64,000 nucleotides of DNA from Cellulomonas sp. ES6 (GCF_030053835.1 NZ_CP125655.1:2666001-2730000), one strand, 5' to 3'. Counted from the stretch's first letter, positions 1-8,763 are shown. Translations and numbers: made by a program. The notes: generated by a model not told the origin, from the letters alone.

Positions 1-177
1 CGGGCCGTTCCAGCGGTCCCGCGTCCGGGGCGTCAGCTCGCGGACCTCCAGCTGGAGCGCGGCCCGGCCGGAGCGCGCCGCGTCCTCGGTGCCTCCCCAC
101 GCGAGCAGCCCGTCGAGCACGGCGTGCCACGGCTCGGGTGGGACGGGGGGCTCGGGCACCGGGCGATCGTGCCACAG
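1..177 (-). CDS. 3' fragment of an unrecognised CDS cut by the window edge
   Basis: On the minus strand one frame from about position 177 to 1 stays open. It uses almost only G or C in third codon positions, the pattern of genuine genes here. The translation (key stretch HAVLDGLLAWGG, then ELTPRTRDRW) matches no family I recognise. No ATG, GTG or TTG exists in this frame between 172 and about 315. The start is therefore unclear and may be a CTG at 175-177 or 202-204. The gene would follow the membrane protein at 219-974 on the same strand, probably as an operon. Confidence 0.35.
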   Translation of the reverse strand, partial: MWHDRPVPEPPVPPEPWHAVLDGLLAWGGTEDAARSGRAALQLEVRELTPRTRDRWNGP

Positions 178-218
178 GCCCCCGACAACCTCCGGGGCCG
201 TCAGAGGGCGGGCGGCCG

Positions 219-974
219 TCAGCCCCGCAGCGGGCCCGTGGCCTGCTCGACCGCCTCGCGGGCCCCGTCCGCCTCGCGCGTCGCGGCGAGCACGGCGTCG
301 ACGTCGGTGCGGTCGACCGGCGCCGCGAGGACGGCCTCCGCCCCGGCCAGCGCCTCGCCGAGCACCGCGCGCTGCTCGGGCGTCCCGCGTCCCTCCGCCA
401 GCGCGGAGGCCGCGGGTCCCGTCGCGCTCCGCAGCGCGTCCCGGGCGGACGCGAGCGCCGAGGTCGCCCGGCTCAGCTCCCAGGCGGCCGAGGACTCGGC
501 CGCGTCCGCGGACGCCGCGCGGACCTCGGCGGCGCTGCGTCCTGCCGCCCGGGCGTGCTCCCGCGCGGCGGCGGCGCGCTCCGGGCGGGACCCGGTCGCG
601 TCCGGAGCGGGCCCCAGGGCGGCCGCCTCCTCGAGCGCCTCGGCGAGCGCGTCGCGCGTCGCGTCGGACTCGACCCGGCCGGCCGTGCTGAGCAGCACCT
701 GCTCCCCGGCGGAGGCCGCGTCGTCCAGGTCCGCGACCGCCGCGGCGAGCTCCTGCTGCGCCGCGGCGAGCACCCGCTCCTCCCGGGCGACCTGCTGCTG
801 GTGGCGCAGCAGCCACGCGCCGCCGCCGACGGCGAGCGCGAGGACGAGCAGCGCGACGAGCGCCGTCGCGCGGCGGCCGCGCTCGCCGGTCACCGGCGAC
901 GCGGGCGGCGTCGACGGCATCGGCGGCGCCGGTGTCGCGGCGGCCGGGTCGGGGGCGGGCGTCGTGGGGGGCAT
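219..974 (-). CDS. Membrane-anchored Ala-rich coiled-coil protein of unknown function
   Basis: A 251-residue protein. A Pro/Ala-rich cytoplasmic head of about 30 residues is followed by one membrane helix at about residues 34-53 (core ALVALLVLALAVGG). A long Ala/Glu/Arg-rich, probably coiled-coil, extracellular part follows (AAAVADLDDAASAGEQ and similar). No catalytic motif is visible. The frame can be extended upstream to 1352, but that extension has shadow-like composition, and the ATG at 974 has AGGA six bases before it, so this start is preferred. It may share a transcript with the cut gene at 1-177. Function is unknown. Confidence 0.6.
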   Translation of the reverse strand: MPPTTPAPDPAAATPAPPMPSTPPASPVTGERGRRATALVALLVLALAVGGGAWLLRHQQQVAREERVLAAAQQELAAAVADLDDAASAGEQVLLSTAGRVESDATRDALAEALEEAAALGPAPDATGSRPERAAAAREHARAAGRSAAEVRAASADAAESSAAWELSRATSALASARDALRSATGPAASALAEGRGTPEQRAVLGEALAGAEAVLAAPVDRTDVDAVLAATREADGAREAVEQATGPLRG

Positions 975-1130
975 GCGGGTCCTGCGGGTCGGGTCGGGAG
1001 GGCACCATCCTCCCCCCTCGGGCCCGGTGGTCGCGCAGGACCCCGCCGACACGCGCCCGAGGACTTCCTGGGAGCGGGCTGAGGATGACAGGATGGGCGT
1101 CATGACCAGCACGGACGTCCTCCAGCACCG

Positions 1131-1337
1131 GTGGTCCGCGTGCTGAGCGGGTCGACCGACGCGCTGGTGGAGATCGTGCTCCGGCTCGCCTCCGCCCTCG
1201 TCGAGCGCGTGGTCGCCGGCGGCGGAGCGGTGACGGAGCTCGCCGCGCAGTGGTCGTGGACCGTCGTCGGCCCGGCGCTCGGCCTGGTCGCCGTCGCGCT
1301 CGTGCTGGGCGCGTGGACGGCGTTCTGGGACGACTGA
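1131..1337 (+). CDS. Small single-pass membrane protein
   Basis: A 68-residue protein starting at GTG. It has an amphipathic N-terminal half (DALVEIVLRLASALVERVV) and one clear membrane helix (VVGPALGLVAVALVLGAW) near the C-terminus, ending FWDD. It lies 28 bases upstream of the Nei2-type glycosylase on the same strand, but that gene has its own promoter-like element. No family is recognised. The hydrophobic segment and GC-rich third positions are the only support for expression. Confidence 0.42.
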   Translation: MVRVLSGSTDALVEIVLRLASALVERVVAGGGAVTELAAQWSWTVVGPALGLVAVALVLGAWTAFWDD

Positions 1338-1365
1338 CGTCGGACCCCGCACCTAGCCTGGGCGC

Positions 1366-2331
1366 ATGCCCGAGGGTCACACCGTCCACCGCATCGCCCG
1401 CCAGTTCGCCCGGGACCTCGTCGGCCACCGACCGGCGGTGTCGTCCCCGCAGGGACGGTTCGCCGCCGGTGCCGCGCTGCTCGACGGCCGGGAGCTGCTG
1501 ACCTCGGCGGCCGTCGGCAAGCAGCTGTTCCTCGGCTTCGAGGGCGGGCACGTGCTGCGGGTGCACCTGGGGCTGTACGGCGCCTGGGACTTCGCCGGCG
1601 TCGTCTCGCCCCTGGAGGACGGCGTCGCCGCGGTCGCCAGCCTCGGCGCCCCCCGGGTCCGGCGCCGGCTGCGGATGGGCGAGGGGGAGCGGGAGGGCGA
1701 CGTCGGGGCCGAGGTCGAGGAGTTCCCGCCGGCACCGGTCGGGCAGGTGCGCGTCCGGATCGCCACGGAGGCGACGGTGGCCGACCTGCGCGGCCCGACG
1801 GCGTGCGAGGTGCTCGACCCGGCCGCGACCGCCGCCGCGATCGACCGGCTCGGGCCCGACCCGGCGGTCGAGGACGACGTCCGCGCCCGGGTCACCGGGA
1901 CGCCGTCGGAGGCGGCCGGGCCCGGGGCCGGCGACGTCGTGGTGCAGCGCCTCACCGCGCGCCGCACGCCCGTCGGCCAGCTCCTCATGGACCAGGCCGT
2001 CGTCGCCGGCATCGGCAACATCTACCGCGCGGAGCTGCTGTACCGCGCGCGGCTCGACCCGCACACCCCGGGGACGCGGGTGCCGCGCGAGACCGCCCGG
2101 GCGCTGTGGGACGACTGGGCGCTGCTGCTGGCGGACGGCATCCGCACCGGCGTCATGCTCACCCGCGAGGACCTCGACGAGGCGGGCCGGGCCGCGGCGC
2201 TGGCGGACCCCGCCGAGCGGCACTGGGTCTACGGCCGGGCGGGGGAGCCGTGCCGGACGTGCGGCACGCCGGTCGCCGTCGAGGAGATGGCCGGCCGGCG
2301 GCTGTACTGGTGCCCCACCTGCCAGCGCTGA
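1366..2331 (+). CDS. nei2: Fpg/Nei family DNA glycosylase (Nei2-type)
   Basis: A bifunctional base-excision repair glycosylase/AP lyase that removes oxidised pyrimidines and cleaves the abasic site (family knowledge). It is 321 residues. The N-terminus MPEGHTVHR carries the catalytic Pro2 and Glu3 of the family. The H2TH region contains a GIGNIYRAELLYRAR motif. The C-terminus has a zinc finger with CxxC pairs (CRTCGTP...CPTC). The start is fixed because Pro2 must follow Met. A TAGCCT -10 element at 1354-1359 lies six bases before the ATG, so the mRNA is probably leaderless. Confidence 0.93.
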   Translation: MPEGHTVHRIARQFARDLVGHRPAVSSPQGRFAAGAALLDGRELLTSAAVGKQLFLGFEGGHVLRVHLGLYGAWDFAGVVSPLEDGVAAVASLGAPRVRRRLRMGEGEREGDVGAEVEEFPPAPVGQVRVRIATEATVADLRGPTACEVLDPAATAAAIDRLGPDPAVEDDVRARVTGTPSEAAGPGAGDVVVQRLTARRTPVGQLLMDQAVVAGIGNIYRAELLYRARLDPHTPGTRVPRETARALWDDWALLLADGIRTGVMLTREDLDEAGRAAALADPAERHWVYGRAGEPCRTCGTPVAVEEMAGRRLYWCPTCQR

Positions 2332-2359
2332 CCGCCGGGCCGGCCGGTCGGCGGCGGGC

Positions 2360-2860
2360 TCAGGCCGGGCGCCGGACCATCGGCACGTGCGGGATCCCGT
2401 CCTCGTCGTAGCCGTCGCCCGCCCGCTCGAACCCGAAGCGGGCGTACCAGCCCTCGAGGTGCGCCTGCGCGTGCAGGTCGATCGCCGCGTCCGGTCCGCA
2501 CAGGCCCACGGCGTGCTCGAGGAGGGCCGCCGCCACCCCGCGACCGCGCGCGGCCGGCGCCGTGACGACCCGGCCGATCGCGGGGGAGGCGCTGCCGGCC
2601 CGCAGCACCCGCAGGCAGCCCAGCACGTCGCCGCCGTCGTGCGCCCAGACCTGCAGGGTGTCCGGCAGCAGGTCACGGCCGTCCAGGTCCGGGTACGGGC
2701 ACGCCTGCTCGACCACGAACACGTCGACGCGCAGCCGCAGCAGCGGGTACAGCTCGGCGGCGGTGACGTCGGCGGCGGTGCGGGTCTCGACCACGAGGCC
2801 GCCGGCGCGGGTGGTGCGGGCGGGCACGGCGACGTCGGGCTCCAGGGGCTGGTCGGGCAC
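2360..2860 (-). CDS. GNAT family N-acetyltransferase (ElaA-like)
   Basis: A 166-residue acetyl-CoA-dependent acyltransferase. The ElaA-type signature LYPLLRLRVDVFVVEQACPY is followed by the GNAT core IGRVVTAPAARGRGVAAALL, whose RGRGVA loop binds the acetyl-CoA pyrophosphate. The substrate is unknown. It is convergent with the nei2-like gene, with a 28-base gap holding a short inverted repeat (2332-2337 with 2349-2354). The GTG start lies six bases after a TAGGCT -10 hexamer (2867-2872), consistent with leaderless transcription. Confidence 0.88.
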   Translation of the reverse strand: MPDQPLEPDVAVPARTTRAGGLVVETRTAADVTAAELYPLLRLRVDVFVVEQACPYPDLDGRDLLPDTLQVWAHDGGDVLGCLRVLRAGSASPAIGRVVTAPAARGRGVAAALLEHAVGLCGPDAAIDLHAQAHLEGWYARFGFERAGDGYDEDGIPHVPMVRRPA

Positions 2861-2895
2861 CGCGCCAGCCTAGGCGGCGGGGCCCGCGCCCGCGG

Positions 2896-3561
2896 TCAGC
2901 CGGCCTCGTCCTCCGCGTCGATCACCAGCATCGGGTCGGGCTGCCGCTCGCCGACGGGCACCTCCGCGTCGAGCACGTTGCCCCGCGTGGCCAGCGGGCA
3001 CGCCCACGCGGGGTCGTACGCGCACGACGGGTTGTAGGCGAAGTTCAGGTCGACCACCAGGCCGCCGTCCGCCGCGCGCCCCAGGTCGGCGCCCTTGACG
3101 GTGTCCAGCACGTACCGGCCGCCGCCGTAGCTCCCGCGGCCCGACGTGCGGTCCTTCACGGGGACGAAGATGCCGCCGCCGTACGTGCGCAGCGCCCACA
3201 CCGACAGCCCGCCGAGCCCCTCGAGCTCGACCCGCCCGACGCGGTCGAACGGCACGACGCCGTCGGTCCCGGTCGCGACCTCGAGCCGCTGGGCCGACGT
3301 CGCGCGCACCCGGACCTCGAACCGGTAGGCCGGGTCGTACGGCGCGACGTCCAGGCCGCGGAACACCGCCTTGGCGGCCGGGCGCAGGGGCGACGCGGCG
3401 TGCTCGGCGAACAGCTCGTCGCGGCGCGCCACCCACTCGGCGTGCGCGGCGGCCGGGTCGTCCGCGGCGATCCGGCGGACGTCCGCGTAGGTCTGCGCGG
3501 TGCGCCGCCGCCAGTCGGCGACCGCCAGCGCGTCGAGGGCGAGACCGAGCTGCGTCACCAT
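2896..3561 (-). CDS. DUF1684 domain protein
   Basis: A 221-residue cytosolic protein with the DUF1684 pattern. An N-terminal helical segment (WRRRTAQTYADVRR) and a WVARRDELF motif precede the diagnostic C-terminal motif DLNFAYNPSCAYDPAWACP. The biochemical role of the family is not established. It begins four bases after the stop of a small membrane-protein gene on the same strand, so the two probably form an operon. Confidence 0.88.
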   Translation of the reverse strand: MVTQLGLALDALAVADWRRRTAQTYADVRRIAADDPAAAHAEWVARRDELFAEHAASPLRPAAKAVFRGLDVAPYDPAYRFEVRVRATSAQRLEVATGTDGVVPFDRVGRVELEGLGGLSVWALRTYGGGIFVPVKDRTSGRGSYGGGRYVLDTVKGADLGRAADGGLVVDLNFAYNPSCAYDPAWACPLATRGNVLDAEVPVGERQPDPMLVIDAEDEAG

Positions 3562-3565
3562 GTCC

Positions 3566-3763
3566 TCACCGTCTCACGCGCCGGCGGGCAGCGGCATCCA
3601 GACGTCGCAGCGCCCGGACCTCCCGGACGGCCGTGGCGGCGCAGACCGCCGCGACCAGCCAGGCCCAGGGCGACCCGCGCAGCGCGATCCCGGCGCAGAC
3701 CAGGGCCAGCGCCGCGCCCCCGAGGACGACGGCGAGGCTCGACCACCGGACGCCGCGCAGCAC
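3566..3763 (-). CDS. Small two-helix membrane protein
   Basis: A 65-residue protein from a GTG start. It has two hydrophobic segments, SLAVVLGGAALALVCAGIAL and WAWLVAAVCAATAV, separated by a short RGSP turn, and a basic C-terminal tail (LRRLDAAARRRVRR). The stop is four bases before the DUF1684 start. The frame is open further upstream, but that part is antisense to the LLM oxidoreductase. The function is unknown. Confidence 0.5.
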   Translation of the reverse strand: MLRGVRWSSLAVVLGGAALALVCAGIALRGSPWAWLVAAVCAATAVREVRALRRLDAAARRRVRR

Positions 3764-3847
3764 CCCTCGACGGTACCCGCGCCCAGCCGCGCCGGCCCGT
3801 GCCCACCCGCGCGCGGCCCCCCGGGACGACGTGAAAGGCTCGGCGGC

Positions 3848-4792
3848 ATGGACCTGAGGATCTTCACCGAACCGCAGCAGGGCGCCTCCTACGACGACAT
3901 CCTCGCCGTCGCGCGCGCCACCGAGGAGCTGGGCTTCGACGCCTTCTTCCGCTCCGACCACTACCTGAGCATGGGCGGCGACGGGCTGCCCGGCCCCACG
4001 GACGCGTGGACCACGCTCGCCGGCCTGGCGCGCGAGACCAGCCGCATCCGGCTCGGCACGCTCGTGACCTCCGCGACGTTCCGGCACCCGGGCGTGCTGG
4101 CGATCCAGGTGGCGCAGGTCGACCAGATGTCGGGCGGCCGCGTGGAGCTCGGCCTGGGCGCCGGGTGGTTCGCGCAGGAGCACGCCGCGTACGGCATCCC
4201 GTTCCCGGCCAGGCGCTTCGGCCCGTTCACCGAGCAGCTCGAGGTCGTGACCGGCCTGTGGGGGACGCCCGTGGGGGAGCGGTTCTCCTACGCCGGCGAG
4301 CACTACACGCTGACGGACAGCCCGGCGCTGCCGAAGCCGGTCCAGCGCTCGCCCCTCGACCCGTCGCGCGCGGGCGTGCCGGTGATCGTCGGCGGCCTGG
4401 GCCCGAAGCGGACGCCGGCGCTCGCGGCCCGGTTCGCGAGCGAGTTCAACCTGTCCTTCCCGCCGCTGGACCAGGTGGGCGAGAGGCTCGAGACCGTGCG
4501 CGAGGCCTGCCGGGCGATCGGCCGCGACCCGCAGTCGCTGACGATGTCGGCCGCGCTCGTGGTGGCGGTCGGCCGGGACGACGCGGAGGTGGACCGCCGG
4601 GCCGCCGCGATCGGGCGCGACCCGAAGGAGCTCCGCGAGGTCGGCGTCGCCGGCACGCCCACCGCGGTCGTCGACCGGCTCGGCGCGCTCGCGGACCTGG
4701 GCGTGAGCCGGGTCTACCTCCAGGTGCTCGACCTGCACGACCTGGACCACCTGGAGCTGGTGGCCTCGCAGGTCATGCCGCAGGTGCGCTGA
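3848..4792 (+). CDS. LLM class flavin-dependent oxidoreductase (F420-dependent type)
   Basis: A 314-residue TIM-barrel oxidoreductase of the luciferase-like monooxygenase superfamily. In actinobacteria these commonly use reduced F420 or FMN; the substrate is not predictable. Visible motifs are DAFFRSDHYL near residue 40, RIRLGTLVTSATFRHPGVLA, GGRVELGLGAGW near residue 100 and VPVIVGGLGPKRT. The start is the ATG at 3848; an upstream extension to 3500 overlaps the opposing small gene and is not protein-like. Its last 20 bases overlap the convergent glycosyltransferase gene. Confidence 0.9.
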   Translation: MDLRIFTEPQQGASYDDILAVARATEELGFDAFFRSDHYLSMGGDGLPGPTDAWTTLAGLARETSRIRLGTLVTSATFRHPGVLAIQVAQVDQMSGGRVELGLGAGWFAQEHAAYGIPFPARRFGPFTEQLEVVTGLWGTPVGERFSYAGEHYTLTDSPALPKPVQRSPLDPSRAGVPVIVGGLGPKRTPALAARFASEFNLSFPPLDQVGERLETVREACRAIGRDPQSLTMSAALVVAVGRDDAEVDRRAAAIGRDPKELREVGVAGTPTAVVDRLGALADLGVSRVYLQVLDLHDLDHLELVASQVMPQVR

Positions 4793-6140
4793 CCCGCGCG
4801 GTCGTGGTGGCCGGGGCCCGTCCCGTGCGGACGACGTCCCGCGCCACCACGACCGCGAGGACCACCAGCAGCACGTTGCGCAGCACCAGCAGGAGCGACG
4901 GCCCGGCCTGCTGCGCCGTGATCCCGTCGTAGGTCACGGGGAACACCCACTGGGTGAGGGCCGCCACGACGAGCACCAGCGCCGCGGGCAGCCGCCAGGC
5001 GCGCGCGCCCGCCGCGCCGGGCCGGGCCAGGCCGACGACCACGGGACCGGCCAGCCACCCCACGAACTGCGGCGACCCGACCTTGTTCGCCACGATCAGC
5101 GTCACGGCCACCAGCAGCGCACCGCGGGCGAGGAACCCCGCGGTGTCCAGCCGGTCCCCGGCGCGCAGCCGCACCCACGCGAGCAGCGCGGTGACGGCCG
5201 CGAGGGCCAGCGGCAGCAGCAGGCCGAGCGCCCCGGCCACGGCGGCCGTGCCGGGGCCGGTGATCTCCCACGTGGTGATCGCCTGGTTGAGCACCACGCG
5301 CACGTCCGGCGACCCGAGTCCGGCCAGCACCCACGGCGTGGCCGCGACCGCCTCGACCTGGAGCCCCCGATCGCCCTGCTCGGTGAGGAACGACGTCAGG
5401 TGCGCGGCCCCGCCGCCCGCGACGACGGCCGTCGCCACGGCGACGCACACCAGCGCGGCCGGCAGCACGAGGTCGCGCCACGGCCGCCGCACCACGAGCA
5501 CCAGCGGCAGCAGCAGGGCGCCGGGGGCGACCTTGATCCACGCGCCGGCCGTCAGCAGGGCCGAGGCGACCGCCGGCCGGCGCAGCGCGAGCGTGAGCGC
5601 GACGACCACCACCGGCGCGACCACCGCGTCGAGGCGGCCCACCGCCACGGGGCCGAGCAGCAGGACGAACGCCAGCCACCACCACGCGCCCGCCGCGGGG
5701 TCGTGCCCCGGCGGGCCGGTGACCACCCCGACGACGCCGCCGTCCGCCCCCGGCCGCGCGTCCCGGGCCGGCACGCGCGTCCCGCGCAGCAGCACCCCGA
5801 CGGCCGCGGCGTTGGCGGCCGCGATCAGCACCGTCCACGCGACGGCGTACGCGCGGGTGTCGACGGCGTCGACCACCAGCGCCGGCGCGAGCATCGGCAG
5901 CACCGCGCCGGCCGGGTACACCCAGTCGCCGCTCAGCACCGGCCACACGCCCTCGTGCAGCCCCTGCCACATCCACCAGCGGTACAGGTCGACGTCCCAG
6001 AACGCCTTTGTCGGGATGAGGACGGTCCCGACGTACCCGATCCAGGCGTGCACCGCGACGAACGCGGTCCACAGCGCAGCGCGGGAGCGCAGCAGGCGGT
6101 CGATGGCGCACCTCCGCGTGTGAGTCCGGGCGCGGGACAC
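4773..6140 (-). CDS. GT87-like polytopic membrane glycosyltransferase
   Basis: About 455 residues with ten or more membrane helices and an early acidic motif FWDVDLYRWW. It resembles GT87/DUF2029 polyprenyl-phosphate-mannose-dependent mannosyltransferases, which build cell-envelope glycans on the outer face of the membrane. The start is doubtful. The in-frame GTG at 6138-6140 overlaps a TAGGGT -10 hexamer (6139-6144), so transcription should begin downstream of it. The only well-spaced Shine-Dalgarno (CGGAGG, near 6111-6116) points to an ATC at 6102-6104. The real N-terminus may be about residue 13. It is convergent with, and overlaps by 20 bases, the LLM gene. Confidence 0.82.
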   Translation of the reverse strand: MSRARTHTRRCAIDRLLRSRAALWTAFVAVHAWIGYVGTVLIPTKAFWDVDLYRWWMWQGLHEGVWPVLSGDWVYPAGAVLPMLAPALVVDAVDTRAYAVAWTVLIAAANAAAVGVLLRGTRVPARDARPGADGGVVGVVTGPPGHDPAAGAWWWLAFVLLLGPVAVGRLDAVVAPVVVVALTLALRRPAVASALLTAGAWIKVAPGALLLPLVLVVRRPWRDLVLPAALVCVAVATAVVAGGGAAHLTSFLTEQGDRGLQVEAVAATPWVLAGLGSPDVRVVLNQAITTWEITGPGTAAVAGALGLLLPLALAAVTALLAWVRLRAGDRLDTAGFLARGALLVAVTLIVANKVGSPQFVGWLAGPVVVGLARPGAAGARAWRLPAALVLVVAALTQWVFPVTYDGITAQQAGPSLLLVLRNVLLVVLAVVVARDVVRTGRAPATTTARVSAPAA

Positions 6141-6242
6141 CCTACGCGGCGGACCGTCCCGACGGGCCCGGGGACCGAGCCGCTAGCCTGCGGTCCGGCG
6201 CGCCCGGACGGACCGGGCCGGGCAGCGAGGAGGCGGGACCGC

Positions 6243-7589
6243 GTGAGCGCGTTCGGGTGGCGGGTGCACGGCGACGGCAGGAGCGTCGCCCCGGGGGCGG
6301 TCGTCGCCCCGGAGGAGCGGTTGAGCTGGCCCCGGACCATCGGGATCGGCATGCAGCACGTCGTCGCGATGTTCGGCGCGACGTTCCTGGTGCCGCTGCT
6401 GACCGGCTTCTCGCCGGCGACGACGCTGCTGTTCTCGGCGATCGGCACCGTGACGTTCCTGCTGGTCACGGGCAACCGGCTGCCGTCCTACCTCGGGTCG
6501 AGCTTCGCGTTCATCGGCCCGATCGTCGCGGCGACCGCCTCGGGCGGCCAGTCCGCCGCGGTCGGCGGCATCCTCGTGACCGGCGTGCTGCTCGCGGCGG
6601 TCGGCCTGGTGGTGCACCTCGCGGGGTCCCGGTGGATCGACGTCGTGATGCCCCCGGTGGTCACCGGCACCGTCGTCGCGCTCATCGGCTTCAACCTCGC
6701 CCCCACGGCGTGGGGGTCGTGCGACGCGGAGGGCGTGTGCAGCGGGTTCCGCGCCGCCCCCGTGACGGCGCTCGCGACCCTCGGCGCGATCGTCCTCGCG
6801 GCCGTGCTGTTCCGGGGCATCCTCGGCCGGCTGTCCATCCTCGTCGGCGTGGTCGTCGGGTACGTCGTCGCCTGGGTGCGCGGCGAGGTCGACTTCGCCG
6901 CCGTGGGTGACGCCGCCTGGTTCGGCCTGCCGGACTTCGTGACGCCGACGTTCGAGCCGCACCTGCTCGGCCTGTTCCTCCCGGTCGTCTTCGTGCTGAT
7001 CGCCGAGAACGTCGGGCACGTGAAGTCGGTCGCCGCGATGACGGACCGCAACCTCGACCACCTGACCGGCCGCGCCCTGTTCGCCGACGGCCTGGCCACC
7101 ACGTTCGCGGGCCTCGGCGGCGGCTCGGGCACCACCACGTACGCCGAGAACATCGGCGTCATGGCGGCCACCAAGGTGTACTCGACGGCCGCGTACTGGG
7201 TGGCCGCCGCCACCGCGCTGGTCCTCAGCCTGTCGCCCAAGTTCGGCGAGCTCATCAACACCATCCCGCCCGGGGTGCTCGGCGGGGCCACGACGGTCCT
7301 CTACGGCATGATCGGCGTGCTCGGCGCCCGGATCTGGGTGCAGAACAAGGTCGACTTCTCCGACCCGGTGAACCTCACGACCGCCGCCGTCGCGCTGGTC
7401 ATCGGCATCGCGAACTTCACCTGGACGGCGGGCGACCTGCAGTTCGCCGGCATCGCGCTGGGCACGGCCGCGGCGATCGGCGTCTACCACGTCATGCGGG
7501 CCGTGGCCCGGTGGCGCGGCACGAGCCAGGAGCCCGCGTCGCCGGCCTCCGTCCCGGGCGGCACGGAGCTCGAGGGCCGGACGCGCTGA
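6243..7589 (+). CDS. uraA: NCS2 uracil/xanthine:H+ symporter
   Basis: A 448-residue, 14-helix nucleobase permease of the UraA/PyrP type that imports uracil (possibly xanthine) with protons. Family motifs include the re-entrant-loop segment PSYLGSSFAFIGP, the substrate-binding AENVGHVKSV and GGGSGTTTYAENIGV. A GTG start at 6243 has a strong GCGAGGAGG Shine-Dalgarno. A TAGCCT hexamer at 6184-6189 would give a leader of about 45 nt. The gene is followed by a long GC hairpin shared with the convergent LytR_C gene. Confidence 0.92.
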   Translation: MSAFGWRVHGDGRSVAPGAVVAPEERLSWPRTIGIGMQHVVAMFGATFLVPLLTGFSPATTLLFSAIGTVTFLLVTGNRLPSYLGSSFAFIGPIVAATASGGQSAAVGGILVTGVLLAAVGLVVHLAGSRWIDVVMPPVVTGTVVALIGFNLAPTAWGSCDAEGVCSGFRAAPVTALATLGAIVLAAVLFRGILGRLSILVGVVVGYVVAWVRGEVDFAAVGDAAWFGLPDFVTPTFEPHLLGLFLPVVFVLIAENVGHVKSVAAMTDRNLDHLTGRALFADGLATTFAGLGGGSGTTTYAENIGVMAATKVYSTAAYWVAAATALVLSLSPKFGELINTIPPGVLGGATTVLYGMIGVLGARIWVQNKVDFSDPVNLTTAAVALVIGIANFTWTAGDLQFAGIALGTAAAIGVYHVMRAVARWRGTSQEPASPASVPGGTELEGRTR

Positions 7590-7592
7590 CCA

Positions 7593-7641
7593 CCGGCGCG
7601 CGGCGCGGGCCCGTGGGGGCTCCCGCCGCGCGCCGCGCCGG
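7593..7641. terminator. Bidirectional GC hairpin between convergent genes
   Basis: CCGGCGCG at 7593-7600 pairs with CGCGCCGG at 7634-7641, and an inner GCGGG/CCCGC pair lies between them. It sits between the stops of the permease and the LytR_C gene. There is no U-tract, as is usual in actinobacteria. Confidence 0.5.
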
Positions 7642-7646
7642 CGGGG

Positions 7647-8312
7647 TCAGCCCGCGGGCGGCGCGGTGGTCGCCGGGGCGGTCGGCGTCGGCTGCGGCCG
7701 CGCCGTGACCTGGTCCAGGGCGATGCAGCCCTCCGGCACGGCAAACGGCTGGTCCGGCGTCAGGACGACGTCCGCGGCGGCGACCAGGTTGTTGAACGCG
7801 GCGCCGACCACCACGTCGACCGTGGCGTCCTCGCGGGTGTCGAGCACCAGCTGCGGGGAGTCGAACTGCGCGGCCACGGTGTAGGCGGCGGCGACGCCCT
7901 GCGACCCGAACTGGATGAGCGCCGTGTCCGGGTACGTGGCGTAGCCGGCGCCGCGGGCGTTCGCCTCGGCGCCGATGACGAAGCCGCGGGACTCGAGCGC
8001 GTCGCCGGTGTCGCCGGCCAGCCCGACGCGGTTCGTGCTGTTGTACACGTTCACGGTGATCTGCCCGTAGGGCACCGGCGTGGCGCCCTCCGGCGGGCAG
8101 GGCGAGTCCGCGACGGCCAGGCCGGTCGGCTCCGGGGACGAGAAGTCCCGCGTCAGGAACGGCAGCTCGAGGTTGCCCGTGTAGACGGCGCCCGCGCCGG
8201 CGGCGGCGACGCCGAGGCCGGCCAGCAGCACGCCGAACACGACGGCCTGGCGCTCACGGGTGTGCCGGCGGCGTCGCTGCCGGGCGGCGTCGGGGGTGCG
8301 GTCAGTGCTCAT
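7647..8312 (-). CDS. LytR C-terminal domain (LytR_C) envelope protein
   Basis: A 221-residue protein. A short basic cytoplasmic N-terminus and one signal-anchor helix (VVFGVLLAGLGVAAAGAGAVY) are followed by an extracytoplasmic LytR_C domain beginning near ITVNVYNSTNRVGLAGDTGD. The domain accompanies LCP cell-wall ligases or occurs alone, and its role is poorly known. The C-terminus is Pro/Thr-rich. Its ATG lies inside the last codons of the VapB-like gene upstream (11-base overlap), so translation is probably coupled. Confidence 0.85.
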   Translation of the reverse strand: MSTDRTPDAARQRRRRHTRERQAVVFGVLLAGLGVAAAGAGAVYTGNLELPFLTRDFSSPEPTGLAVADSPCPPEGATPVPYGQITVNVYNSTNRVGLAGDTGDALESRGFVIGAEANARGAGYATYPDTALIQFGSQGVAAAYTVAAQFDSPQLVLDTREDATVDVVVGAAFNNLVAAADVVLTPDQPFAVPEGCIALDQVTARPQPTPTAPATTAPPAG

Positions 8313-8610
8313 CGGTCTCGATCACCAGGACGCGCGCGTGCAGCACGGGCCGCTGCTGCAGCGCGGCGCGCACCGCCCGGTGCAGGCCGTCCTCCAGGTA
8401 GAGCACGCCGCGCCACTGCACGACGTGGGCGAACAGGTCGCCGTAGAACGTGGAGTCCTCGGACAGCAGGTTGTCGAGGTTCAGGGTGCGCTTGGTCGTG
8501 ACCAGCTCGTCGAGCCGCACCTGCCGCGGCGGCACGTCCGCCCACTGCTTGGGCGTCACGAGCCCGTGGTCGGGATAGGGCCTGCCCTCGCCCACCGACT
8601 TGAAGATCAC
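8302..8610 (-). CDS. Actinobacterial VapB-family antitoxin-like protein
   Basis: A 102-residue protein conserved in actinobacteria. Recognisable segments are GEGRPYPDHGL, PRQVRLDELVTTK, EDSTFYGDLF and LYLEDGLHRAVRAALQQR. Automatic pipelines usually name this family a VapB antitoxin, but no VapC lies beside it. Its partner is instead a LytR_C envelope gene, overlapping by 11 bases. GTG at 8608-8610 is the start. A housekeeping role with LytR_C is as likely as toxin control. Confidence 0.75.
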   Translation of the reverse strand: MIFKSVGEGRPYPDHGLVTPKQWADVPPRQVRLDELVTTKRTLNLDNLLSEDSTFYGDLFAHVVQWRGVLYLEDGLHRAVRAALQQRPVLHARVLVIETDEH

Positions 8611-8763
8611 GCTGGCGAGTGTAGGTGAGAGGCGCGCGCCGCCGTGGCGCGGCTCGCGGGGCGGGACGAACCGCCGCGCATCGGGTGAATCTGCTGCGCC
8701 GTGGTCGCGCGGGGGTGCGTGCCGGCCGATGGGAGGGGGACGCAGGACGCGAAGGAGGTGGGC

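Noticed and set aside
1102..1146. 14-codon ATG frame before the small membrane protein
   Set aside because: It is too short, overlaps the better GTG-initiated frame and has no independent support.
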